Assembly (NCBI GenBank): GCA_964398945.1
Contig: CAYNOT010000010.1
Span: 124,001 to 188,000, forward strand
Source of the DNA: JBGTGG01 sp964398945
GTDB taxonomy: Bacteria; Bacteroidota; Bacteroidia; Cytophagales; Cyclobacteriaceae
Length of the DNA stretch: 64,000 nt
Direction of reading: 5' to 3'
Below the pieces are notes generated by a model. That model saw only the letters and a list, made by a program, of their open reading frames with translations. It ran no database searches and was not told the DNA's origin. A program made the position numbers and the translations under genes. Below, one piece after another: positions 9,420-18,400 of this stretch (positions within the stretch are counted from its first letter, which is position 1; each line of letters begins with the position of its first letter).

Positions 9420-10577
9420 TCATTTTTCCTCAGCGTTTACAGGGGCTCCTGATTTTTGAAGGGAGGGAAGTGTAATGGTGAATTTACTCCCCTGGCCCAA
9501 TGAGGATGTCACCTGAACGTCTCCATTTAGTTTCTCAATCACTTCGTTTACGATGTAAAGCCCTAACCCTGCACCTTCACTTTTTTCTGTTGCACGGTAA
9601 AACATTCGAAAGACTTTGGTTTGTTGATCTTCAGGAATACCGATCCCGTTGTCTTCAATAATAAGGGTTGCCCCGGATGGTGTACTATCCACTTGAATGT
9701 TGATGAAAGAATTGTCTTTGTGGGGATCACGGTATTTGATGGCATTTGAGAGAAGGTTTGACAAAACAACAGAGAGCCGGTAAGCATCAGAAAAAAATGC
9801 ATGTTCGTTTCCATGAATGGAAACGGTTATCCTGGTCTTATCGAACCCCTCCAGATAGTGAAGTTTTTCAATAGAATCATGGATCATTTTATCAAAATCA
9901 ATAATTTTTAAAACTGTTTCAATTCTTGCATTGCGTGAATATTCAATGATTTCTTTAAGTGTTTCATCAAGGCGTTTTACACTACTCTCCATCATTTTAA
10001 AATAATGATCGTAGACTGGATCGCGGTCACGTTGATCTCTATTCGCGAGGTTCAATAATCCCAACACGGACATTAGTGGCGCACGTAAATTATGGGAAAC
10101 ACTATATACAAAGCTGTCCAGTTCTTGATTGATTTTTGTTAATTCTTCATTCTTGAGCCGGAGTGTTAATTCTGCCTTTAATTTTTCAGATTGAAAGCTA
10201 CGCTGTTGAATTGCACTGGATATTGCCTGTGGCAACCGTGTGAGATTGGACTTTAGAACATAGTCATCGGCCCCCAGCTTGATACAGTTGGCAGCAAATT
10301 CTTCTGATACAGTACCGGTCACCAATATAATCGGGACGATCACCTGTGCCCGTTTGCATATACGCAACGCTTCGGTCGAACTAAATTGAGGCAAGGCATG
10401 ATCGGATAGGATCACATCAAAGGCGGTGGTACGGATGCGATCCACAAAGTCTTTGCGGGATTCCACGCGCACCAGGTTTACTGAATAGTCAGCTTTACGA
10501 AGCACACGTTCCACCAACTCCGCATCATCCGGATTGTCTTCTAAATAGAGAACATGTAAGTGTTCTTGTTTTTTCAT
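9420..10577 (-). CDS. Response regulator-histidine kinase (REC-HisKA-HATPase)
   Basis: 385 residues from the ATG at 10577. An N-terminal receiver domain (about 5-125) carries an acidic pair (LEDNPDD), phospho-acceptor Asp59 in VILSDHALPQ and the conserved Lys in YVLKSN. A coiled coil leads into HisKA with His162 (SHNLRAPLM) and a complete HATPase domain (NLLSNAIKYRD, DNGIGIP, GAGLGLYIV). There is no membrane segment, so it is cytoplasmic. The start shares one base with the stop of the upstream receiver gene (TGATG), which argues for translational coupling; the GTG one codon earlier is therefore not preferred. Together with the two genes upstream it forms a phosphorelay-like operon. Its output is unknown. 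Confidence 0.93.
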   Translation of the reverse strand: MKKQEHLHVLYLEDNPDDAELVERVLRKADYSVNLVRVESRKDFVDRIRTTAFDVILSDHALPQFSSTEALRICKRAQVIVPIILVTGTVSEEFAANCIKLGADDYVLKSNLTRLPQAISSAIQQRSFQSEKLKAELTLRLKNEELTKINQELDSFVYSVSHNLRAPLMSVLGLLNLANRDQRDRDPVYDHYFKMMESSVKRLDETLKEIIEYSRNARIETVLKIIDFDKMIHDSIEKLHYLEGFDKTRITVSIHGNEHAFFSDAYRLSVVLSNLLSNAIKYRDPHKDNSFINIQVDSTPSGATLIIEDNGIGIPEDQQTKVFRMFYRATEKSEGAGLGLYIVNEVIEKLNGDVQVTSSLGQGSKFTITLPSLQKSGAPVNAEEK

Positions 10578-10993
10578 CACGATGGAGGTTGGTTAATGAG
10601 CATCCAAAACAGGCCAAGTTGAGCAACGGCATCTTGAAATTTTTCAAACTCAACCGGCTTAACTATATACGCATTCACTCCTAATTTGTAACTTTCAACA
10701 ATGTCCCTTTCTTCTTTTGAAGAAGTAAGCACAACAACAGGTATAACCCGTTTTTCCGGATCTTCCTTTATTCGTTTTAGGATTTGAATGCCGTCTACTT
10801 TAGGCATCTTCAAATCCAACAGGATAAGTTTTGGCAAAGGGTCTGATGCCTGTCTAAACAGGTATTCCATGGCTTCTTCCCCATCGGCAATGTGGTGAAG
10901 ACGGTTTGCTAGATTTTTTTTCTTTAATGCACGAATTGTCAACTCAGCATCGTCAAAATTATCTTCTATCAAGAGTATTTCAATAGCGTCCAT
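10577..10993 (-). CDS. Single-domain response regulator (Rcp1-like)
   Basis: A 138-residue receiver with acidic pocket IEDNFDD, phospho-acceptor Asp60 (LILLDLKMPKVDG), Thr in VVLTSS and Lys in YIVKPVEF. It has no output domain. This subfamily is the usual partner of phytochrome-like and CHASE3 kinases. The ATG at 10993 follows the kinase stop by one base; an alternative ATG at 11002 would overlap the kinase by 8 bp. The open frame extends further upstream to 11164, but that part only shadows the kinase C-terminus and is excluded. Confidence 0.93.
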   Translation of the reverse strand: MDAIEILLIEDNFDDAELTIRALKKKNLANRLHHIADGEEAMEYLFRQASDPLPKLILLDLKMPKVDGIQILKRIKEDPEKRVIPVVVLTSSKEERDIVESYKLGVNAYIVKPVEFEKFQDAVAQLGLFWMLINQPPS

Positions 10994-10994
10994 A

Positions 10995-12338
10995 TTAATC
11001 ATTTGTAGCGTGATTGGAAATTGAAAAATAAAAAACAGCACCCTCGTGTGGCGTTGCTTCAGCCCAAATCTTTCCATTGTGGCGGGTGATGATCCGGTGC
11101 ACCAACGCAAGGCCCACACCCGTACCTTCAAATTCGGATGTGTTGTGAAGGCGTTGAAAAACATTGAATAGCTTATTGTAATATTTCATATCGAATCCTA
11201 CACCATTGTCGCGAATGTAAAAGACAACTTTGCCCTCTATTTCGGTATTCCCTATTTCAATTGCTGGTTCACTTGTGCTTCGGGTATACTTCAGCGCATT
11301 GGAAATCAAATTGATCCAGACTTGTTTCATCATATTAATGTCACCCTGTATTTCATTGAGTGGTAATATGGTAATGTATTTTTTCAATGCTGTATTGCCT
11401 TCAGTAATTTCCTGAATGGCTTCTTCCACCTGTAATTGCGTATTGATCCGGGTAATAAATAGTTCTTTTCGACCAATCCGCGAAAAATCCAATAAGTCAT
11501 CAATCAGTTGGCCCATTCGACTTGCATTTCGCATTACTTTTTCCAAAATCCGATTTCCTTCTTCTCCCAGCGTCTGATTGTAGTCTTCGTTTAAAACCTG
11601 GGAAAACCCAAGGATCGAACGCAAAGGGGCGCGAAGGTCGTGGGAAACCGAATAGGTGAATGCTTCTAATTCATTATTGACAAGTTGCGTTTTTTGTTCC
11701 GCTTCTATCCGGGAGTGGAGTGCGCGATTGACAACAATAAAAACCACACACAAGATTATTAAAGCCACGGCAATGAGGAAAAAAAAAGTGATTTGGAAAC
11801 GTCCCATTTCTATTTCACTCCGTGCAATACGTTGCTCCAAAAGGGAGCTCTCTTCAATTAGTAATTCATTGAGGATTGTTTCTATTTTATCGCTTACTTC
11901 CTGATTGGATGCAAGAAGCGGTTTGGCGATATCCCCAAACGAGGAAATTGACCGCTGCTCAATAAGCATTTGATGTAAATCAAGTTTCCTGCGTCCGATT
12001 TTCCGAAGGCTATCCAGGCGTAGTTGCTGGGCAGAATTGTCGCGGGTAAGGGTTATTAGGTTAGTGTAATGAACCGTGGCTTGTTTTAGCTCATCATTGT
12101 GGATTTGTAATTGCGTGCTATCCTTCGTGAGCATGTACCAAGCGATCGCGTTTTCAAGCGTTATGGAGTTTGATTTGGCTTGTTCAATATGATAGAGAAC
12201 CTGTGTAGTTTGGAAAATGGCAAGCCGTGCAAGCGCAACCTGTTGATTGTTGCGATAGGTATACCAGCCTAATGCGAAGAGCGCAACAATGCTTAAAGCA
12301 AAACCAACGATTACCCGTTTGTTTGTATGCAATTCCAT
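10995..12338 (-). CDS. CHASE3-domain sensor histidine kinase
   Basis: 447 residues. The first membrane helix is at about 9-27 and the second at about 184-206; between them is an all-helical extracytoplasmic region with the repeats and hydrophobic pattern of CHASE3. The cytoplasmic part has HisKA with His233 in YSVSHDLRAPLRSILGF, and a HATPase with NLISNALKYTR, DNGVGFD and GTGVGLALV. It is the first gene of a tight minus-strand operon with a single receiver and a receiver-kinase. CHASE3 kinases sense unknown extracellular stimuli. An 8-bp inverted repeat lies just upstream (12362-12379). Confidence 0.93.
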   Translation of the reverse strand: MELHTNKRVIVGFALSIVALFALGWYTYRNNQQVALARLAIFQTTQVLYHIEQAKSNSITLENAIAWYMLTKDSTQLQIHNDELKQATVHYTNLITLTRDNSAQQLRLDSLRKIGRRKLDLHQMLIEQRSISSFGDIAKPLLASNQEVSDKIETILNELLIEESSLLEQRIARSEIEMGRFQITFFFLIAVALIILCVVFIVVNRALHSRIEAEQKTQLVNNELEAFTYSVSHDLRAPLRSILGFSQVLNEDYNQTLGEEGNRILEKVMRNASRMGQLIDDLLDFSRIGRKELFITRINTQLQVEEAIQEITEGNTALKKYITILPLNEIQGDINMMKQVWINLISNALKYTRSTSEPAIEIGNTEIEGKVVFYIRDNGVGFDMKYYNKLFNVFQRLHNTSEFEGTGVGLALVHRIITRHNGKIWAEATPHEGAVFYFSISNHATND

Positions 12339-12361
12339 CCTTTTCGTTTACAGTTAAACAC

Positions 12362-12379
12362 AAGTCCCCAGGGGGACTT
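12362..12379. promoter_or_regulatory. Inverted repeat upstream of the CHASE3 kinase operon
   Basis: AAGTCCCC and GGGGACTT face each other across 2 bp, about 25 bp upstream of the kinase start codon on the minus strand. This could be a regulator-binding site or a leader hairpin with a 4-base loop. The rest of 12339-12660 holds no gene that I can support. Confidence 0.35.
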
Positions 12380-12660
12380 AAATCAGATGGGCTCTAATTG
12401 GTTGAAGATACACTATAATATCTGGATGTGATCCCTCATGTAAGATTGGAGTAATAAATTCGTAAGGTTTAAGATTTTTTTGGGTTTTTATACATGAACG
12501 GCTCCTTTGCTGTGGAACGCTAATCCCTGTTTAGACCAGAAATAATCCTGATTTGAACTTCATAAAATTTTGACTTCAAATTATTGTCAATCATGCAGAC
12601 CATGAATTGCTAAAAAATCGTGGATTCTTTATTATTGCTTCAAGTTTTAAAAATGATGTT

Positions 12661-12735
12661 CGGGGTGTAGCGCAGCCCGGTTAGCGCACCACGTTAGGGA
12701 CGTGGGGGTCGGATGTTCGAATCATCTCACCCCGA
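12661..12735 (+). tRNA. tRNA-Pro (anticodon AGG as read)
   Basis: A full cloverleaf: acceptor CGGGGTG/CACCCCG (7 of 7 pairs), D stem GCGC/GCGC, anticodon stem CCACG/CGTGG with loop TTAGGGA, five-base variable loop, and T stem GGATG/CATCT (one G-U pair) with loop TTCGAAT. The discriminator is A, and CCA is not encoded. The anticodon at 12696-12698 is AGG, i.e. Pro, with the G36-G37 pair that m1G37 methylase needs. A34 is unusual: bacterial Pro tRNAs normally carry G, U or C there. The overall sequence is otherwise clearly a Pro tRNA. Confidence 0.9.
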
Positions 12736-12758
12736 CTATTTGAAATTCAAATAATAAC

Positions 12759-12793
12759 AAAAGCCTCTTTTTAGTATGAAAAGGGGCTTTTTG
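12759..12793 (+). terminator. Rho-independent terminator of tRNA-Pro
   Basis: AAAAGCCTCTTTT pairs with AAAAGGGGCTTTT across a short AGTATG-like loop (one G-T pair) and runs into a T tract, 24 bp after the tRNA. Confidence 0.8.
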
Positions 12794-12890
12794 TTTTTGG
12801 CCGACCAACCAATAACAAATAATTTCAAACAAAAATGAGAACTAAACGGTGACCTAACGGTAGCAGCCTGTCATAATTTGTAGTTCAACA

Positions 12891-13673
12891 TCAAAATTCC
12901 ACCTGCTTCAAATACTGCTCGAACATAATTATCTTCTTCGCATCGGAGTTATTAAAGAGAAACGGGGCAACATCGTCTGCCATTGCTTTCATATCCAGTT
13001 TGCTGCATGTATCGAGTAGACGATCCTTTAGTGCTTTTGAGTCATTGATTTTCAATTTGAGTTCCAGGTATCCGTAGTCCAGCTTCGCGCCTTTTGAAAG
13101 CAGGAATACCACGTCAAAAAAATCACGACCCTTCGATCTTTTTCGATTGATAATGGCATAGCACTTCTGGGCAAGCAAAACATTTATCGGTGTTACCGGT
13201 ATTTCGGTAAATACGTCAAACTTGTTCAGTATGTGTTTGTCGGGGGTAAATTGATAGTGCTGTGGTTCAGTGTCAAGCTGAACCAGCATTTTTTCAGATA
13301 TATGTCCTGTCAGTCCTTCGTTGAAAAGTAGTTTGGGGAATTTGATGTAGCAGTGAAACGCGCCCTTGTAAACCGTTTTGATTTCGACTTCATATCCATC
13401 GCGTTCAAGGGTTGTCTTTATTGTCCCCGAGACGGTATCAAAGTGATCTTCTGTTAAACCACTGTTGTCAAAATCAAGGTCTTCTGAAAAACGTTGGTTA
13501 CCATGAACGATCCGCAGGGCCGTTCCGCCAAGAAAGCAAAGCTTTTGTGCGTGGCCGGGTATATTGAAAATGATCTGAAGTATTTTGTATTGCAGGTACT
13601 CACGCAGAATAAATTCGCGATGTACCCGCAACGGTTCCGGATAGAATGGAAGAATCTCGTTGAGGTTAAGCAT
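12891..13673 (-). CDS. AbiEii/AbiGii-type nucleotidyltransferase toxin
   Basis: 260 residues. The nucleotidyltransferase core is visible as FLGGTALR (residues 48-54) followed by RFSEDLDF (61-68); the two acidic residues Asp65 and Asp67 are the metal-binding pair. Later KCYAIINRKRSKGRDFFDVVFLL matches the conserved Lys/Asp part of the AbiEii family (COG2253). Known AbiEii toxins stop growth on phage infection by modifying tRNA or nucleotides. It overlaps the antitoxin-like gene upstream by 8 bp, as in type IV AbiE systems. It sits directly downstream of tRNA-Pro. Confidence 0.9.
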   Translation of the reverse strand: MLNLNEILPFYPEPLRVHREFILREYLQYKILQIIFNIPGHAQKLCFLGGTALRIVHGNQRFSEDLDFDNSGLTEDHFDTVSGTIKTTLERDGYEVEIKTVYKGAFHCYIKFPKLLFNEGLTGHISEKMLVQLDTEPQHYQFTPDKHILNKFDVFTEIPVTPINVLLAQKCYAIINRKRSKGRDFFDVVFLLSKGAKLDYGYLELKLKINDSKALKDRLLDTCSKLDMKAMADDVAPFLFNNSDAKKIIMFEQYLKQVEF

Positions 13674-14283
13674 ACTTCAGCAGTTGTCCGGTTAATATCT
13701 TCACTCTTTTCTCCAGCGACCTGTTCTTGAACATCGCCATGTAATTTTCCAGCTTTTGTTTATCGAGAAGAGACTTCAATTCTGTTCCATTGAGCCGCAA
13801 GCTTTCCAGATCGGCCAATGAATTGATGGAAGGGTTTAAGTAGAGATAGTCCAGCATCAGTTTCTCCGGTTCAGCCAGTTTGTACATCGTGTTTTCAAAA
13901 CTGACCAGGCGATAGCCAAACATCAGGGAGGGCTTTACGTGCTTGTAAGAAAACGTACCGATATCGGTGGTGAAATCCTGTGTCTTCTGGGACGTTATAG
14001 CAGTAATGGTGTAAACGCCTTCCGGTATTAACCTGTAGTGAGACATAGCCCATTGCAGGGAAATGTAAGAAGGCGAATAAATGCGATTCGAAACAATCAG
14101 TAGATCTTCCTGTCTTAGTGTTTTGGAAAAAACGTACCAGCGGTTAACTACTCTGCGGATGTAGCCTTTTTGCTGCCACTCCACCAATCGCCTGGTATCG
14201 AAGCTGGAATCCCACTTACGAATATCCTGCGTGGAGAAAGCCAGAAAGGGCTCAAAATGGCTTTTGAAGTCAAGAAACCTCAT
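13666..14283 (-). CDS. AbiEi-type antitoxin / winged-helix regulator
   Basis: 205 residues. The N-terminal ~75 residues (TQDIRKWDSSFDTRRLVEWQQKGYIRRVVNRWYVFSK, interrupted) form the winged-helix domain of AbiEi; the remaining part (SYISLQWAMSHYRLIPEGVYTITAITSQKTQDF) is the family's antitoxin domain with the conserved SLQWAL-like block. AbiEi neutralises AbiEii and represses its own operon by binding inverted repeats. A near-perfect 16-bp inverted repeat lies immediately upstream (14289-14324), which supports this regulation. Cognate toxin overlaps downstream. Confidence 0.88.
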   Translation of the reverse strand: MRFLDFKSHFEPFLAFSTQDIRKWDSSFDTRRLVEWQQKGYIRRVVNRWYVFSKTLRQEDLLIVSNRIYSPSYISLQWAMSHYRLIPEGVYTITAITSQKTQDFTTDIGTFSYKHVKPSLMFGYRLVSFENTMYKLAEPEKLMLDYLYLNPSINSLADLESLRLNGTELKSLLDKQKLENYMAMFKNRSLEKRVKILTGQLLKYA

Positions 14284-14288
14284 TAATA

Positions 14289-14324
14289 TTTCTATTTATT
14301 GTTAAAAATAACAATTTATAGAAA
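14289..14324. promoter_or_regulatory. Long inverted repeat, likely AbiEi operator
   Basis: Two 16-base arms, TTTCTATTTATTGTTA (14289-14304) and TAACAATTTATAGAAA (14309-14324), are inverted with 14 of 16 matches and an AAAA spacer. The repeat ends 5 bp before the abiEi start codon on the minus strand. AbiEi proteins are known to bind such inverted repeats and repress their operon. Confidence 0.65.
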
Positions 14325-14376
14325 CATTTAAAATTAAACACGGTTTCCGGACGAATTGATACGCCTTCAAGAAAGA

Positions 14377-14586
14377 CTATGATTTTTTATCCTGCTTAAC
14401 CTTTTTCTTCATCGGAAACTCAAACCCAAACCGCATGTTGATCTGGTCAGCGTACGGACTTTTGTAATCCGGGTTGTAGAGAATGGTGGCGGTGTTAAAT
14501 AATTTGTATTCTTTTTTCAAACCAGCGAACGATCCCCAAACCCACTCACGATGTTCGGGGCCAGCTAGGTGTTGGGGCAATATTCA
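14377..14586 (-). pseudogene. C-terminal remnant of an unrecognised protein
   Basis: The open stretch has no good start (a TTG at 14580 directly after a stop). It reads HLAGPEHREWVWGSFAGL, then a beta-strand-rich end, INMRFGFEFPMKKK, which looks like the C-terminal part of a beta-barrel or other exported protein of the phylum. No upstream portion is found between here and the MscS gene. Probably debris at the edge of the AbiE insertion. Confidence 0.4.
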
Positions 14587-14685
14587 GAATCTATTTGCCC
14601 GTTGCAAACATGTAAATTTGTTGGAGATACAGCCAAGGCAAAAAGGAAATGCAAGGATATCAACTTGCCGGAAGAATTCTGACAA

Positions 14686-15396
14686 TTAGGATCTTGGCCT
14701 TCGATAATGTTCCCCTTTTTTCAACAGGGTTTCCAGGTGCAGCGCGTGCTCCGGATTTAACGTCACAACACTAACCGAGAAGGTAAAGGTGTCACTAGTT
14801 TCATTTATAATTTTTATAACGGGGTTTGCTTTTGTTGAAACCCAGGGGCTTGAAAGGATATCCGCTTCCAGTTTCTTTGCCCACTCCTCTTTTGAAAAGG
14901 ATTGGGGAACTATAAGTGTAAACGAATTAGTATCCGCAAAGTCTTGTTTTTGTTTGAGGATAACCCGGTTGCTCAACACAGAGTAGGGGATTCGTGCGCT
15001 TTCACCTTGTTCGGTTTGTAGCGATAAATGCAAGTTGCCCATGCGTGTTATCTGACCGGAGTATTCCGCAGTCTTGATCATTTGCCCAATCTTATAAACC
15101 TGCTGCGACTTAAAGAGCACACCTGCAATAAAATCGCGTACTAAAAACCAGGATAGCAGCGTCACCAAAACAACTACGAGTACTACTACCAATACAGGGT
15201 AGTAAGATTTTTGGCTTAACGTATAGGCGGTACTCCAAAAGACAAATGCAACCCATACAACCAGTTCCACAATTGGCATACTTGCCGGTATTTTATGGAA
15301 GCGTGATTGGCTCACTATTTTTTTTCCGATCACGTGTAGCAAACGAAATCCAAGAAAAACACCTATTCCTGACAGTGCAATAACAATAAGCTTCAT
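14686..15396 (-). CDS. MscS-family mechanosensitive channel protein
   Basis: 236 residues. About three membrane helices (3-20, 40-62, 67-90) lead into a pore-helix-like segment FLVRDFIAGVLFKSQQVYKIGQ and the MscS beta domain with the family signature around GQITRMGNLHLSLQT and RIPYSVLSN. The C-terminal alpha/beta domain follows (to ~230). MscS channels release solutes when turgor rises. It begins 22 bp after the stop of the large SLC12-like cotransporter on the same strand, so the two are likely one osmotic-homeostasis operon (inference). Confidence 0.85.
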   Translation of the reverse strand: MKLIVIALSGIGVFLGFRLLHVIGKKIVSQSRFHKIPASMPIVELVVWVAFVFWSTAYTLSQKSYYPVLVVVLVVVLVTLLSWFLVRDFIAGVLFKSQQVYKIGQMIKTAEYSGQITRMGNLHLSLQTEQGESARIPYSVLSNRVILKQKQDFADTNSFTLIVPQSFSKEEWAKKLEADILSSPWVSTKANPVIKIINETSDTFTFSVSVVTLNPEHALHLETLLKKGEHYRRPRS

Positions 15397-15418
15397 TTTA
15401 CTTTATTGATTATTTTTT

Positions 15419-18400
15419 TCATAGCAGTTCACGTTCTTCCAAAAGTTGTGAAACAAATGACTCTACATACGTATTGATTGCAAAAACACCCGGGGTATTT
15501 TCGTACAACAATCCCATACGTTGCAATGCGTATACCAGTCCTTCTACTTTCAATAAGGGTAACCCCATGATGCGCATCAGTTTAGGAATGGTAGTACGCT
15601 TGTGCAACACCACTTCCGATAGCACAACCAATAGGGTTGGTTTCAAATCACGCAGCGCACCAAATGATCGATTTCCCGGCATCCTCATGTTCAATGTCTT
15701 TTCATTGATGGAAAGAATATCGCTCAACCAACCATTTAATGCGACCCCCGGGTTTCCGCGTGAATACTCAAAGTACTCATTGAATATACGCGCAGTCCGG
15801 AATGCCGAAAGTTCATCCTCGGGCCTATCTTTGATAGTGAACTTCAGCCCGCTCGATTTATGGCGGAGCAGGATCAGGTTCTTCAAATCCTCAGCAGTAA
15901 AAGGCTGGCATTCGATCACACTAATAAAATGGTGTTGGATAGTAAGTACGCGGTTGATCAGGTTATAAGCTTGTGGATTTGATGAGAGAATGAACAAACA
16001 TTTGTTACTGTATAGATTGATCAGGTTCAGCATTTCTTTAATTACTTCGTACCCCTCTGACCTGCGCTCCCACCAACATTCCATATCGTGGATGTGAAGT
16101 ATTGATCCGTGTGGAATGGATTCCAAGATTTCAACGGAGCTACCTGAAAATCCTGTAACCTTTTGTAAAACTGTATTGAATACTTCCGATGTTGCGGCTT
16201 CTGCCTTTGGCGGGAAAGCATGGAACGTTTGTCGTTCGCGTACAAATTTTGCCAGGATATATTTTGCCAAGGCAGTTTTTCCCTGGTTCTTGTTTCCAAG
16301 AATCATGATGGCCCCGTGCAATCCTTGGTCATACCGTTGCAAAGCTTTTTGAAATGCTTCTTCTTCTTTTGGACGAGCTACCCAAAAATCATTGCCAATA
16401 TTTGAACGGCCACTGAAAAGGTTTTTATAATAGAATGGCAACTGTTCGAAAATAGCTGGCGATGGACTTACTGCCTCTACAAGATCAAGGATTTTACTGG
16501 ACTGCGATACATTGCTATCTGTAGCTGTAAATTGTTTGGCCATCAATACACCCCCGCTAATCGAATAGAGTAATTTGGCACTCAGGTTCTTGGTCCACCC
16601 CAACCCCTTTCGCGACCAATCGATAATTTTTGATTTTACTTTTTTGCCCCTGAACCCGCGTGCAAAAGCATAGAATTCAGTAGCGCTTGCATTGATACGG
16701 AACGGTTGGAGCGGTTCAAATGAACCTATAAAAAGTTCATTTATCGAAGAAGACAATCCAGCTTCCAATTCCTTGATTCGTTTTTCTTCGTGAAGGAGAT
16801 TCTGAATAGATTCTTCGATGATCTTGATGAAGTTATCATCGGGTAATCCGGTGTCATTTTTCAATGCATTGTCTAATCCAAACTTTACCAGGTTTGCGAT
16901 ATCCTTGATGATGAAATTGCTTTTTCGTAATCCTTCGCTCACCTTTTCCAGATGGTCCTCTCCTTTGCTGATCAACCGCGATTCAATAAAGTGACTGGTC
17001 ATGGAGCGCAATGGCAGACTTTGGGATTCCGCCTGGTCGTCTTTCCCTATTTCCACGATAATTGTAATATCATCAGGAAGCGGGGTAATCAATTCATTGA
17101 TTTCAGTCGTCCGTTGTGTAAACTGATTGGTCAATTCCAGAATCTGGTTTGGGTCAAAATGGACAGCCAACCGTACATCCGCCTGACGGTCATTGAGCAA
17201 CGTTGTAAACTCATCACGAAGGGCTTGTGAGGGTTGGTAATAATGGACATCAAACCAGCTATGTAAGAAAGTTTCATAGTTTCGGAGCAACTCCTCTGCA
17301 TGGCTCATGATTTCACGAATGAGCATTTCTGCATACACTTTGTTGGCGGTCCAAATTAAATTACGTTGCCAGTTTTCGGCACCGGCCTGTAGCACATCCA
17401 ATTTTTTGCGATAAGCTTTTCGTTGTTTTGAAAATTTCTCCGCACGGCTATTGACAGACAACCGGCTCAGTGTACCGTTCATTTTTTGAAGGTTGATGCG
17501 ATATTCCAATAACAAACGTCCATGGGAGAGTTCCTTGGTTTCTGCCATCTTTTTATTGACGAAGGCAAACTGGTCATCGAGTTGTTGTAGTTCTTTTTTA
17601 AGCAACGCGGTGTTCAATCCAGTGGACTCTTCCTGCTTGATAAGCATATCCAGCGAATCGGCAACATGGTTTAGCAATTGGCGATGGTTGGCTAAATCTT
17701 CAATACTTCTTCCTTCAAATTCACGTAGGTACGCCACCATAAACAAAATCCGGTTGTCCACCAGATAATGTTCGGCTACTTCACGGTAGTGTACACGATG
17801 GACCATTGGTTTTCTTGTCAATATTTTTACAAATCGTTTTCTCAATTTGTAAAAGCGGACCCCCATTGAATCTTCTTTTTGTATTATAAATTCTGCGGGG
17901 TCATACGCAACTTTAAGGTGTTGCGGGATTTTTTTAATGTCTTCAAGAATGCGCTTGGTATACCATTGTATCCCTGCTTCGAGTGTTTCGGTAATAGAAA
18001 CGGTTCGTTCCTTTACGAGCCGCTCAATAATCACATGGCCTTGCCTGTAAAAATTTTCTTTCACCTGGGCCAGTAATTTCAGCTTGCGTTTACGGTCTGC
18101 TAAGTCAACCACTTTTGCAATGCGGCTGGTGGTTGAATCTTTTAATGATTGAAGTTCTTCAAAAACATGTTGTGCTTCAACATAATACGGGGCAATTGTT
18201 TTTTCAAAAAATAAATTGAGGGTTTTTTGTCCGTTTACATCGAGTTTCTTTATACCCTCTGCGATTACCGGGTACTTTGAAAGATTCAATTCCGGTAAGG
18301 TGGTGTGTGAATACGCAACAGTAGGAAGTATTATATTTTCACTGAGTCCAATATCGAGCGACTGGAACCCTGTTGAAGCAGTGATGATCAGGGTAGTGCC

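Noticed and set aside
12661..14400. Search for a duplicated tRNA-Pro 3' end (att site) at the right side of the AbiE pair
   Set aside because: Only a weak GATGTTCGGGG match near 14570 was seen; too short to call an attachment site.
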